Of a DNA stretch of 47,457 nucleotides, positions 13,599 to 22,283 are shown one piece after another. Source of the stretch: CAZGTQ01 sp964528575. Its GTDB lineage: Bacteria; Planctomycetota; UBA1135; GCA-002686595. The notes under the pieces are model-generated. The model was not told the DNA's origin, did not search any database, and was given only the letters and a program-made list of their open reading frames with translations. Positions within the stretch are counted from its first letter, which is position 1, and each line of letters begins with the position of its first letter. The stretch covers positions 1 through 47,457 of the forward strand of contig CAZGTQ010000304.1 of the NCBI GenBank assembly GCA_964528575.1. Reading direction: 5' to 3'. The position numbers and the translations under genes were made by a program.

Positions 13599-16372
13599 CG
13601 CTCGCTCGGCGGCGGCGGCGCCGGCCCCAGGTGCTCGCACAAGAAGCGCTCGATGCGCCGGTACTCGTCGAGCCAGTGCCGACCGTCCTCGAAGCCGTGG
13701 CCCTGGCTCGGGTAGAGCATCGCCTCGAAGTCGAGCGAGCGGTCGATCAGCTCCTCGATCAACCGGATCGAGTCCTGCGCGAACACGTTCGAGTCGACGA
13801 GGCCGTGCAGGACGAGCAGCGGATCCTCGAGGTTCTCGACGTGGTCGATCGGCGACGAGAGCTCGTACGCGGACGCGTGCGTCGAAGGCCTGCCCAGGCG
13901 CGGCTGCGTGTAGCGCGGGTGGTACGTGCGCCAGTCGGTGACCGAGCGCAGCGCGGCGCCCGCGGCCCAGCGCTCCGGCGCGGTGAACAACGCCATCAGC
14001 GTGAGGAACCCGCCGTACGAGCCGCCGTAGATGCCGACGCGCTCGGGGTCGACGACGCCGCGCGCGACGAGCGCGTCGACGACCGCGTGGATGTCGTCGA
14101 GGTCCTTGCCGCCCAGGTGGTGCTGCACCGCCGTGCGGAACGCGTTCCCGTAACCCGCGCTCCCGCGGTAGTCGACGTCGACGACGACGTAGCCGAGCGT
14201 CGCGAGCCGCGCGTTGAACAGGAACTCGCGCGGGTAGCGCGTGAGCGAGTCGACGACGTTCTGCAGGTAGCCGGCGCCGTGGACGAACACGACGGCCGGC
14301 CGCGCCACGTCCGGGTCGTCGAGCGACGGCGCCCACACGTGCGCGCGCACGCGCTCGCCGTCGGGCGCGGTGGTCTCGAAGCGCTGCGGCAGGGGCAGGT
14401 CGAGGGCGACGAGCTCGTAGGGCTCCGTGTCCGTGAGCGGGTTGGGGTTGCGCGGGTTCGCGCCCCAGATCTCGCCCGGCGTGCCGATCGTCGCGTGCAC
14501 GAACGCGACGCGCGTGCCCGATGCTGCGACGAGCGGGAGCTCGTTGGTGCCCGGCGGGGCGCCGATCCAGCGCACCGGGCCCCCGCCGGCGTCGACGACG
14601 CCGATCGAGCGCCGCGCGGGATCGTCGCGGATCGCCTGCAGCGCGATGCCGCCCTCGGGCAGCGGGCGGAAGTCGGTGACCTCGCCCTCGACGGCGGTCA
14701 ATTGGCGCAGCGCGCCGGGCACCACGTCGAGCGCGAAGAGCTGCGCGCGGCCGGGCGTCGTCGAGCTCGCGAGCAGCTCCGACGCGAACAGCAGAGTCTC
14801 GCCGTCCGCGCTCCAGTGCGGCCGCGTCGCAGGGCCGCCGAACCAGCGCGGGTCGTGCTCGCGCACCGCCAGGCGCGCGCCGCTCGGCTCCCAAACCCAC
14901 AGCTCGCGCGTGCGGAAGTCCGGCGTCACGCGCGCGATCGCGAGCCGCGCGGGATCGTCTGCCTCCGGCTGCGGCGCCCAGCTCAGCCCCGAGTACCACC
15001 CCGGCGGCGGCCCCGGGCCGGCCTCTGCGCGCGCACCGAGCTCCGGCAGGCCGGCGGTGCCGCCGAACAACAGCTCGCTGCGCGCGCCGCTCGAGGTGTC
15101 CCACACCCACGCGCGCGTCGGCCAGGGGCCGTCGTCGGCGAGCGCGCGGCGCGACTCGCGCGTCGACACGCGCTCGGTGAGGTAGTCGGGCACGATCGTC
15201 GGCGCGGGCGCCTCGGAGAGGTCGTGCTCGAGCGCGAACACCCAGCGCCCGTCGGGCGAGAGCCGCGCGTCGTCGAGCTCGTCGATCGCCGCCATGCCGT
15301 CGAGCTCGACGGTGCGGCCGCTCGAGCGGATGAGCACCTGCGGTCCGCGCCGCTCGTCGTCGTCGCCCTCGCGTTGCTCGATGTCGTCGCTCTCGCGTTG
15401 CTCGATGTCGTCCTGCACGCTCTCGTCGTCCCCGTCGCCGCCGGCTTGCACGACCGGCTCTCGCGGGCTGAAGACGACGTCGTAGTCGTCGCTCCACTGC
15501 ACCTCGGAGTCGCGCGGCGCGACCATCGCCGACAGGCACAGCGCGTCCTCCAGCGCCACCGGCCGGCGCGCCGCGAGCGAGAGCCGGTAGCGCTCCTCGC
15601 CGTCCGAGACGATCAGCGCGAGATCGTCGTCCTCGAACTCGAGCGAGCGGATCGTGCCGAGGCGCGGCGCGCCGTCGTCCTCGGCGTCGTCGTCTGCGTC
15701 GTCGTCTGCCTCGTCCCCGCGCGGCGCGCGCGGCTCGCGCGGCTCGTCCGGCGGCGCGAGCAAGAGCTCCGCCGCCGCCTCGTCCGGGTCGACGAGGTAC
15801 ACCGCCGAGCCGGCGGCGACTGCGAGGGTGGAGCCCGACGTGCTCCATGCCGCGCGCAGGCGCGCGCGGTCGTCGCGCTCGTCGCTGCCCTCCTCGCCGC
15901 GGCCGTCGTCGTCGTCCGAGCCCTCGTCGTTCGCCGCCGAGCTCGCCGGCGGCACCGCGCCCTGCGGCAGCCAATCGGCGAGCGGGCGTCCGGCGCCCTC
16001 GGGATACCACGTGAGGCCGGCGACCGGCCCCATCATCACAAAGAGCAGCCGCAGGGCCGAGCCGGGCTCGAGCCGCGGCGCGCCGTGCTCGTCGGTCTCG
16101 ACCGGCCGCCAGCGCACGAGCAGCCAATGGCCGTTCGGCGACAGCGCGACCGGCTCGGGCGCCTCGCCCGCGATGCCGGGCCCGAGGAAGATCTGCTCGA
16201 GCGCCGGGCGCGGCGCGGGCGCGGGAGCGCTCCTGCACCCGGCGGCGAGCGCGAGCGCGAGCGCTGGAACGATGCGCGCGCCCGCGCGCGCTGTGACGTT
16301 GCGCGCGCCCGCGCGCGTTGTGACGTTGCGCGCGCGCGCACGCGCGACGGCGGCTCCTGCGCTCTCACGCAT
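13595..16372 (-). CDS. S9 family peptidase (prolyl oligopeptidase-like lipoprotein)
   Basis: A 925-residue protein. An Arg/Ala-rich N-terminus carries a duplicated RNVT(T/A)RAGAR motif and is followed by a hydrophobic stretch with lipobox LALAAGC near residue 46. A WD40-like beta-propeller spans about 60-660, and an alpha/beta hydrolase domain holds the triad Ser785 (GGSYGG), Asp860 (GLVDSN) and His892 (SQGHG). This is the dipeptidyl-peptidase/acylaminoacyl-peptidase type. The propeller carries several Asp/Glu-rich insertions, one with a duplicated DDIEQRE. The n-region is unusually long for a lipoprotein; no alternative start (ATG, GTG or TTG) exists nearer the lipobox. The start overlaps the end of the GGDEF gene by eight bases (16365-16372). 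Confidence 0.88.
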   Translation of the reverse strand: MRESAGAAVARARARNVTTRAGARNVTARAGARIVPALALALAAGCRSAPAPAPRPALEQIFLGPGIAGEAPEPVALSPNGHWLLVRWRPVETDEHGAPRLEPGSALRLLFVMMGPVAGLTWYPEGAGRPLADWLPQGAVPPASSAANDEGSDDDDGRGEEGSDERDDRARLRAAWSTSGSTLAVAAGSAVYLVDPDEAAAELLLAPPDEPREPRAPRGDEADDDADDDAEDDGAPRLGTIRSLEFEDDDLALIVSDGEERYRLSLAARRPVALEDALCLSAMVAPRDSEVQWSDDYDVVFSPREPVVQAGGDGDDESVQDDIEQRESDDIEQREGDDDERRGPQVLIRSSGRTVELDGMAAIDELDDARLSPDGRWVFALEHDLSEAPAPTIVPDYLTERVSTRESRRALADDGPWPTRAWVWDTSSGARSELLFGGTAGLPELGARAEAGPGPPPGWYSGLSWAPQPEADDPARLAIARVTPDFRTRELWVWEPSGARLAVREHDPRWFGGPATRPHWSADGETLLFASELLASSTTPGRAQLFALDVVPGALRQLTAVEGEVTDFRPLPEGGIALQAIRDDPARRSIGVVDAGGGPVRWIGAPPGTNELPLVAASGTRVAFVHATIGTPGEIWGANPRNPNPLTDTEPYELVALDLPLPQRFETTAPDGERVRAHVWAPSLDDPDVARPAVVFVHGAGYLQNVVDSLTRYPREFLFNARLATLGYVVVDVDYRGSAGYGNAFRTAVQHHLGGKDLDDIHAVVDALVARGVVDPERVGIYGGSYGGFLTLMALFTAPERWAAGAALRSVTDWRTYHPRYTQPRLGRPSTHASAYELSSPIDHVENLEDPLLVLHGLVDSNVFAQDSIRLIEELIDRSLDFEAMLYPSQGHGFEDGRHWLDEYRRIERFLCEHLGPAPPPPSER
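15368..15412. repeat. 24-base tandem duplication inside the S9 peptidase gene
   Basis: The 21-base core CTCGCGTTGCTCGATGTCG plus TC occurs at 15368-15388 and again at 15392-15412, identical, with period 24. It encodes the repeated DDIEQRE of an acidic propeller insertion. The frame is preserved. Confidence 0.85.
16274..16327. repeat. 27-base tandem duplication at the N-terminus of the S9 peptidase gene
   Basis: Two copies (16274-16300 and 16301-16327) differ at one base. Each ends in TGTGACGTT, and they encode the repeated RNVT motif before the lipoprotein signal. The GC-alternating flanks (CGCGCG runs) are prone to slippage. Confidence 0.8.
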
Positions 16373-17606
16373 GTGCGGTGGCGATCTCGCGGAACAGGAC
16401 GAATGCGCCGCGGCCGCGCTCGCTGGCCGCGCCGAGCGCGCGGTGCGCGGTGCGCAGGAGGTCGTCGGCGGTCTCGGCGTCGGAGGGCAGGAGCGCGCCG
16501 CCGATCGATGCGCCGACCTTCGCGTCCGGCGCGCCGGGGATGCGCACCGGCGCCGCGAGGGCCTCGAGCACCTTGCGCGCGACCTGCCGCGCAGCGTCCG
16601 GCGTGCCGGCGCCCGGGAGCAGCAGCGCGAATTCGTCGCCGCCGGTGCGCGCGACCGTGTCCGCGCCGCGCAGGAGCGCGCTCAGCCGCTGCGCCAGTCC
16701 GCGCAGCAGCGCGTCGCCCGCGGCGTGGCCATGGCCGTCGTTCACCGCGCGCAGGCCGTGCAGCTCGATCGCGAGGAGCGCGAGCGGGTCGCCGCTGCGG
16801 CGCGAGCGCGCGACCTCGAGCTCGAGGCGATCGACGAGCGTGATGCGGTTCGCGAGCCGCGTGACCGGGTCGCGCGTCGCCGAGCGGCGCAGCGCGTCCT
16901 CGTAGCGCTGGCGGTCGGTCTCGTCGCGCAGCACGAGCACCTCGCCGTGCACCTCGCCGCGCAGGTCCGCGATCGGCGAGCGCCGCTCGCGCACCGGGAC
17001 GAGCCGTCCGTCGCGCGCGGCGACGGTGACGACGCGCTCGGCTCCCGGCTCCGCCGGCGCGGCGCCGTCGCTCGTGCGCAGGATCTCGCCGAGCGGCAGC
17101 CCCGTCGCGTCCTCGCGGCGCCAGCCGAGCAGCGCCTCGGCGACCGGATTGATGAACGTGACGCGGCCGTGTGCGTCGGTCGTGACGACGCCTTCGGTGA
17201 GGCTGTGCAGGAGCGTTGTGGCGGTGCCCTCGGTCGCGAGCATGCGGTCCTCGACGCGGATGCGCCGCATGCCGAGCGACGCGGTCACGCCGAGCGCGAA
17301 CAGGGCGAGCGAGTGGTTGGCGACGCACGGCAGCCAGCCGCCGGGGCCGCGCAGCTTCGCGAACGCGAGCGCGAGCAGCACGAGCACGCCGCACGCGACC
17401 GCGAGCCAGGCGGTGAAGCGCCGATCGGCGAGCCACAGGCTGATCAGCACCGGGACGACGTAGAGGAAGCCGGCGGCGACTTCCTTCCCGGCGACGAGGT
17501 CGGACACGAAGATCGCGCCGCACAGCACCGCCGACACGCGCAGGATCGCACCGCGGTCCCCCGGCCCCTGGCTCCTCGCCGCGGCCCAGCCGGTCGCACG
17601 TCCCAT
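16365..17606 (-). CDS. Membrane PAS-GGDEF protein (putative diguanylate cyclase)
   Basis: A 413-residue protein with four membrane helices (about 22-38, 45-60, 66-84 and 97-112), a PAS domain (130-232) and a GGDEF domain (about 240-405). The GGDEF signature itself is intact (322-326). The block that normally reads DLDxFKxxND is IELHGLRAVND (280-290): the metal-binding Asp has become Glu281 and the second Asp has become His283. Activity may therefore be weak or lost, and the domain may bind GTP or c-di-GMP instead. No EAL domain is attached. The gene lies 42 bases after the trehalose genes and overlaps the S9 gene, which suggests it belongs to the same operon. Confidence 0.85.
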   Translation of the reverse strand: MGRATGWAAARSQGPGDRGAILRVSAVLCGAIFVSDLVAGKEVAAGFLYVVPVLISLWLADRRFTAWLAVACGVLVLLALAFAKLRGPGGWLPCVANHSLALFALGVTASLGMRRIRVEDRMLATEGTATTLLHSLTEGVVTTDAHGRVTFINPVAEALLGWRREDATGLPLGEILRTSDGAAPAEPGAERVVTVAARDGRLVPVRERRSPIADLRGEVHGEVLVLRDETDRQRYEDALRRSATRDPVTRLANRITLVDRLELEVARSRRSGDPLALLAIELHGLRAVNDGHGHAAGDALLRGLAQRLSALLRGADTVARTGGDEFALLLPGAGTPDAARQVARKVLEALAAPVRIPGAPDAKVGASIGGALLPSDAETADDLLRTAHRALGAASERGRGAFVLFREIATAHA

Positions 17607-17648
17607 TCGGATACCCGTCCCGGTCTCGCCCGTCGCCGACGCGCGTCG

Positions 17649-20183
17649 TCACTCGCTCGACCTCGACTCCGCGAGGGCGAGCGCGTTCTGGATCAGACCC
17701 AGGTGCGAGTACGCCTGCGGGTGGTTCCCCAGGCCCTTCTTCGCACGCGGATCGAATTGTTCGGAGAGTAGCCCCGTCGGTCCGGTCAGACCACTCCACG
17801 CCTCGAAAAGCGCCCGCGCGTCGTCCTTGCGGCCGATCGCGAGCAGCGCCTCGACCAGCCACGCCGCGCACAGGTGGAAGCCGCCCTCGGCGCCCGGCAG
17901 GCCGTCGTCGAAGCGGTAGCGGTAGACCGTCGGCCCGTCGCGGAGCTCGCGCTCGACCGCCTCGACCGTCGACACGAAGCGCGGGTCGGACGGCGGGACG
18001 AGCCCGCACAGTCCGACCAGCAGGACCGAGGCGTCGAGGGACGGCTCGCCGTACGCGATCGTGAACGCGCCGCAGCGCTCGTCGTACCCGCGCTGCAGGA
18101 CGTCGTGCGCGATCCGCTTCGCGAGCGCCGCCCAGCGCGGCCGCGGCGCGCCGACGAGGTCCTCGGCGAGCTTCGCGGCGCGATCGAGCGCGAGCCAGCA
18201 CATCGCCTTCGAGTGCACGTAGTGGCGCTGCGGCCCGCGCACTTCCCAGATGCCGTGGTCGGGCTCGTGCCAGCGCAGCTCGACCGCCTCCGCCATCGCG
18301 GCGACGAGGCGCCCGTGCTCGGCGGACAGCGGCGCGCCCGCGTCGTGCAGGCGGTCGACGAGCGCGACGATCGGCCCGAACACGTCGAGCTGCACCTGCG
18401 CGCCCGCGGCGTTGCCGACGCGCACCGGACGGCTGCCCGCGTACCCCGCGAGCTCGGAGATCTCCGCCTCGGAGTCGATCTCCTGCCCGTTGACCTGGTA
18501 CAGCGGCCGCAGCCGCTCCGGCCCCGGCAGGTGGTCGAGCACCGCGAGGATCCAGTCGAGCAGGCGCATCGCCTCGGAGAGGCTGCCCAGGCGCACGAGC
18601 GCGTCCGCGGAGAGCGCGGCGTCGCGCAGCCAGACGTAGCGGTAGTCCCAGTTGCGCACGCCGCCGAGCGTCTCCGGCAGGCTCGTCGTTGCCGCGGCGC
18701 AGATCCCGCCGGTCGGCCCGAAGCACAGCGCCTTCAGCGTCAGCGCGCTGCGCAGCACCGCGTCGCGCGCGACCTCGGGCAGCACGAGCCCCGCCGCCCA
18801 GCTCGACCAGTAGCGCCGCGTGCGCAGCGCGCGCTCGCGCTCGCCCGGCTGCGTGTCGCCCAGGTGCGCCGTGCCGTAGCGCAGCTCGAAGACGAGCGGC
18901 TCGCCGTCGACGTCGACGTCGGCGCTCGCGACGTCGTGCTGTCCCTCGAGCTCGATGCGCCACGCGACGCGCGGCGCGCGCAGCACGATCGGGTCGGCGC
19001 CGCCGTCGATGCGCAGGCCGCCCTCGATCGGCACGAGCTTCGTGACGAAGCGGCCGAAGCCGATGCGCGGCGCGAGCCGGATGCGCGCGCGCCCGCGGCC
19101 GCGCAGCACGCGCACGAGGTCGCTGCGCCCGGGGCGCTGCTCCGGCCGACCCTGCGACACGTCGAGGTAATCCTCGAGCAGGAGCTCGCCCCAGCGCGTC
19201 TCGAGCACGAGCGAGTCGTCGGCGTAGCGCTGCTCGCCGTCGTCGTCGCCGGGCGGGCCGATCGCGAAGAAGCCGGCGGTCGGGCCGCCGAGCAGCTCGG
19301 CGAACAGCGGCGGCGAGTCGATGCGCGGCGCGCAGAACCACGTGATGCGGCCGGCGGGCGTGACGAGCGCGGCGGCGCGCAGGTCGGACAGGTACGCGTG
19401 CGCGGGGATCGGCACGGCCTCGCCGCCGGCGAGCCATGCGGCGCGCCGCTCGGCGAGGTCGGCGAGCAGCCGCGCGACCTCGATCGGGCCGGCGACCCGG
19501 TACTGCGCGCACGTCTCGCCGTGGCCGACCTTGACGCCGACGTCGGGGCCGCGCAGCACGCGGAACGCGTCCTCGTCGGTGACGTCGTCGCCGAGGAACA
19601 ACGTCGCGCTCGCGCCGACCTGCTGGCGCACGTGATCGAGCGCGTCGCCCTTGTGCGTCGGCACGACCGCGAGCTCGACGACCTGGTGGCCGCGGCGCAC
19701 GTGGACGCCTGCGGCGCTCGCGGGGCCTGCGAGGACGCGCTCGATCGCGCGCTCGGCCGCGTCGGGCGCCGCGCCGCGGTAGTGGAACGCGACGCCGGCG
19801 GGCTTGCGCTCGACGAGGAAGCCGGGCGCGGCGCTCGCGATCTCCTCGACGCTCGCGACGATGCGGTCGCGCAGCGCCGCGACGTCGGGAGCGAGGCTGC
19901 GCGCGAAGCCGGCGTCGAACTCGCTGCCGTGGCTGCCGACGAGGTGCACCGCGTGCGGCGCGCCGGAGAGCCGCGCGAGCTCCTCGAGCGCGCGGCCCGA
20001 GAGGATCGCGACGTGCGTCTGCGGGAGCTCGGCGAGCAGGCGCACCGCGACCATCGCCGCGCGGTGGGGGAACGCCGCGGCGGGGTCGGCGACGATCTCG
20101 GCGAGGGTGCCGTCGTAATCGCTCCCGACCAGGAGCATCGGCGCGCGCGCGAGCTCGCCGATGCGCTCGTCCAGCGTGCTCAC
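17649..20183 (-). CDS. Trehalose-6-phosphate phosphatase fused to a GH15 glycoside hydrolase
   Basis: An 844-residue fusion starting at GTG 20183, which overlaps the otsA stop (20180-20183). Residues 15-245 are an OtsB-type HAD phosphatase: SDYDGTL at 21-27 with nucleophile Asp22 and acid Asp24, LSGR at 61-64, Lys178 and GDDVTDEDAF at 198-207. Residues 260-844 are a GH15 domain with NWDYRYVWLRDAA at 511-523, the probable general acid Glu647 in GIWEVRG, and the probable base Glu808 in SEQFDP followed by GNHPQAYSH. GH15 includes glucoamylases and bacterial trehalases. If the second half is a trehalase, one chain would both release and degrade trehalose. If it is a glucoamylase or dextranase, it would act on alpha-glucan. 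Similar fusions are annotated in other bacteria, as I recall. Confidence 0.9.
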   Translation of the reverse strand: MSTLDERIGELARAPMLLVGSDYDGTLAEIVADPAAAFPHRAAMVAVRLLAELPQTHVAILSGRALEELARLSGAPHAVHLVGSHGSEFDAGFARSLAPDVAALRDRIVASVEEIASAAPGFLVERKPAGVAFHYRGAAPDAAERAIERVLAGPASAAGVHVRRGHQVVELAVVPTHKGDALDHVRQQVGASATLFLGDDVTDEDAFRVLRGPDVGVKVGHGETCAQYRVAGPIEVARLLADLAERRAAWLAGGEAVPIPAHAYLSDLRAAALVTPAGRITWFCAPRIDSPPLFAELLGGPTAGFFAIGPPGDDDGEQRYADDSLVLETRWGELLLEDYLDVSQGRPEQRPGRSDLVRVLRGRGRARIRLAPRIGFGRFVTKLVPIEGGLRIDGGADPIVLRAPRVAWRIELEGQHDVASADVDVDGEPLVFELRYGTAHLGDTQPGERERALRTRRYWSSWAAGLVLPEVARDAVLRSALTLKALCFGPTGGICAAATTSLPETLGGVRNWDYRYVWLRDAALSADALVRLGSLSEAMRLLDWILAVLDHLPGPERLRPLYQVNGQEIDSEAEISELAGYAGSRPVRVGNAAGAQVQLDVFGPIVALVDRLHDAGAPLSAEHGRLVAAMAEAVELRWHEPDHGIWEVRGPQRHYVHSKAMCWLALDRAAKLAEDLVGAPRPRWAALAKRIAHDVLQRGYDERCGAFTIAYGEPSLDASVLLVGLCGLVPPSDPRFVSTVEAVERELRDGPTVYRYRFDDGLPGAEGGFHLCAAWLVEALLAIGRKDDARALFEAWSGLTGPTGLLSEQFDPRAKKGLGNHPQAYSHLGLIQNALALAESRSSE

Positions 20184-21583
20184 GAGGCGAGCGCTCCGAG
20201 GAATCCGTCGGCCCAGGAGTGGACGTCGGCGCGCTCGACGACGCGCCGCATCGAGGCCATGCGGCGGCGCGCCTCGCGCGGCGTCATCGAGGCGGCGCGC
20301 TCGAGCGCGGCGGCGACGCCGTCGACGTCGTGCGGGTTGACGAGCAGCGCTTGTTTCAGCTCGATCGCCGAGCCGGTGAACTCCGAGAGGACGAGCGCGC
20401 CGGTGTTCTGCGTGCGCGTCGCGACGTACTCCTTGGCGACGAGGTTCATGCCGTCGCGCAGCGGGGTGACGCACATGACGTCGGCGGCGAGGTAGTACGC
20501 GACGAGCTCCTCGACCGGCAGGCTGCGGTAGAGGTAGACGAGCGGGACGCGCCCGGGCAGGCCGAACGTCCCGTTCAGGTTGCCGACCTGCTGCTCGATG
20601 CGGTTGCGCATCTCGGCATAGTCGGGGACGAGCTCGCGGCTCGGTACCGCGACCTGCACGAGCACGAGGTCGTCGACGGCGGACGGGTCGTTCGCGAGCA
20701 GCGTCTCGAACGCGCGCAGGCGCACGTCGATGCCCTTCGTGTAGTCGAGCCGGTCGACGCCGAGCAGCACGCGGCGCACGCTGCCGAGCTGCTCGCGCAC
20801 GCGGAACGCGCGCGCCTGGACCGCCGGGTCGTTCGCGAGCGCCTCGAAACGCTGCACGTCGATCGAGATCGGGAAGCTCGCCGCGCGCACCTCGCGCCCG
20901 CGGTAGCGCAGGACCTGGCCCGGGCTCTTGGCGGCCGTCGCGTCGGTGAAGCGTCGCGCCGCGCGGCAGAAGTTGAGCGCGCCGTCGCGCGTCTGGAAGC
21001 CGACGAGGTCGGCGCCCAGCAGGCCTTCGAGGATCTGGCGGCGCCAGGGGAGCTGCGCGAACAGCTCGACCGGCGGGAAGGGGACGTGGCTGAAGTAGCC
21101 GATGCGCGCGCGGGGGCGCAGCTCCCGCAGCATCCCCGGAACGAGCTGGAGCTGGTAGTCGTGCACCCATGCCGTGTCGCGCGGCCCGAGGTGCTCCGCG
21201 ACGCGCTCCGCGAAGCGGCGGTTCACGTCGCGGTACGGCCACCACCAGTGGCGGTGGAACTCCGGCCGGCGCACCGCGTCGTGGTAGAGCGGCCAGAGCG
21301 TCGTGTTCGAGAAGCCCTTGTAGAAGAGGTCGACGTCGCTCGAGGAGAGCGCGACGGGCTGCTGGCGGATGCCGTCGTGCTCGAACGGCTCGGGCGCCTC
21401 GCCGGCGTAGCCCGCCCAGCCGATCCACGAGCCGCCGTTGCGCCGCAGGATCGGCGCGAGCGCGGAGACCAGTCCGCCCGGGCTCGTCTGCCATCCCGAG
21501 CGCCCTTCGCCGTCCTTGACCCGCCGGACGGGCAACCGGTTGGCGACGACGACGAGACGGGCGGTGCGGCTGCGCGCGGGCAC
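20180..21583 (-). CDS. otsA: Alpha,alpha-trehalose-phosphate synthase (GT20)
   Basis: A 467-residue protein of standard OtsA length. It joins UDP-glucose or a related nucleotide glucose to glucose-6-phosphate, giving trehalose-6-phosphate. Motifs in order are NRLPV (15-19), the phosphate loop SPGGLVSAL (34-42), WVHDYQLQLVPGMLRE near 140, DRLDYTKG near 280 and LRDGMNLVAKEYVA near 380. It is the first gene of a minus-strand series, and its product is the substrate of the next gene's phosphatase domain. The start is GTG; a TACCCT hexamer lies 9 bases upstream and may be a -10 box, and no Shine-Dalgarno sequence is evident. Confidence 0.95.
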   Translation of the reverse strand: MPARSRTARLVVVANRLPVRRVKDGEGRSGWQTSPGGLVSALAPILRRNGGSWIGWAGYAGEAPEPFEHDGIRQQPVALSSSDVDLFYKGFSNTTLWPLYHDAVRRPEFHRHWWWPYRDVNRRFAERVAEHLGPRDTAWVHDYQLQLVPGMLRELRPRARIGYFSHVPFPPVELFAQLPWRRQILEGLLGADLVGFQTRDGALNFCRAARRFTDATAAKSPGQVLRYRGREVRAASFPISIDVQRFEALANDPAVQARAFRVREQLGSVRRVLLGVDRLDYTKGIDVRLRAFETLLANDPSAVDDLVLVQVAVPSRELVPDYAEMRNRIEQQVGNLNGTFGLPGRVPLVYLYRSLPVEELVAYYLAADVMCVTPLRDGMNLVAKEYVATRTQNTGALVLSEFTGSAIELKQALLVNPHDVDGVAAALERAASMTPREARRRMASMRRVVERADVHSWADGFLGALAS

Positions 21584-21658
21584 GGGCGCACGAGGGTACT
21601 CGCCTGGCGGGACGGGTGCGACTCAAGGCCGGGACGGAGCGGACCCGATAGCAGCCCC

Positions 21659-22252
21659 GTGGAAGCGACCCGCGAGTCCCCGCTTGCCGAGGCGCGGCCG
21701 TGGCCGCGCCCGCTCGTGCCCGCGTCGCTCGACGAGCGGCCACGTGCCGGTGCCCGCGCCCTGCGCGCGGGCCTGCGCTTGGGGCGCGTGGGGATCGGCG
21801 CGTTCGTGCTCTACGCGCTCCTGTTCAACGTCTCGGTCGTGCGCGGGAACTCGATGTCGCCCGGCATCCACGACGGCGACCGCATCCTCGTCGGCGCCTG
21901 GACGTACCTGTTCGGCCCGATCGATCGCGGCGACGTCGTCGTGCTCCAGTACCCGCTCGACCCGCGGCTCGACTACATCAAGCGCATCGTCGGGCTGCCC
22001 GGCGACGAGATCATGATCGCGGGCGGGCGCGTGTGGGTGAACGGGCAGCAGCTCGCGGAGCCCTACGTCGAGGAGACCGACCCGGAGTCGTACTGCAGCA
22101 CGCACGTGCGTCCGGGCCACTTCTTCGTGCTCGGCGACAACCGCCGCCGTTCGTCGGACAGCCGCGAGTTCGGGCAGGTTCCGGTCGAGAACGTGCGCGG
22201 CCGCGTCGACCTGCGGCTGTGGCCGCCGTCGCGCGCGGGGCTGGTCGACTGA
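21659..22252 (+). CDS. lepB: Signal peptidase I
   Basis: A 197-residue protein with one membrane helix at about 43-60. The catalytic serine is Ser65 in RGNSMSPG, and the lysine base is Lys109 in DYIKRIVGLPGD. The conserved boxes GDN (159-161) and SSDSREFG (165-172) are also present. It removes signal peptides from secreted proteins at the outer face of the inner membrane. The start is GTG 21659; ATGs exist only inside the conserved domain. It diverges from otsA with 75 bases between the start codons. Confidence 0.92.
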   Translation: MEATRESPLAEARPWPRPLVPASLDERPRAGARALRAGLRLGRVGIGAFVLYALLFNVSVVRGNSMSPGIHDGDRILVGAWTYLFGPIDRGDVVVLQYPLDPRLDYIKRIVGLPGDEIMIAGGRVWVNGQQLAEPYVEETDPESYCSTHVRPGHFFVLGDNRRRSSDSREFGQVPVENVRGRVDLRLWPPSRAGLVD

Positions 22253-22270
22253 ATCGATCGCCCGCGCCGC

Positions 22271-22276
22271 TACGAT
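22271..22276 (+). promoter_or_regulatory. Candidate -10 element, leaderless start of the second SDR gene
   Basis: TACGAT lies 7 bases before ATG 22284, with no RBS. This favours 22284 over the in-frame ATG at 22275, which would lie inside the hexamer. Confidence 0.45.
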
Positions 22277-22283
22277 GGCGCGG

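Noticed and set aside
12842..16843. 1333-residue open frame on the plus strand
   Set aside because: It lies opposite the M24, S9 and GGDEF genes and has only Arg/Ala-rich low-complexity sequence.
20184..21743. Extension of the OtsB-GH15 frame through otsA
   Set aside because: It is an out-of-frame shadow of otsA; the GTG at 20183 with GTGA overlap is the natural start.
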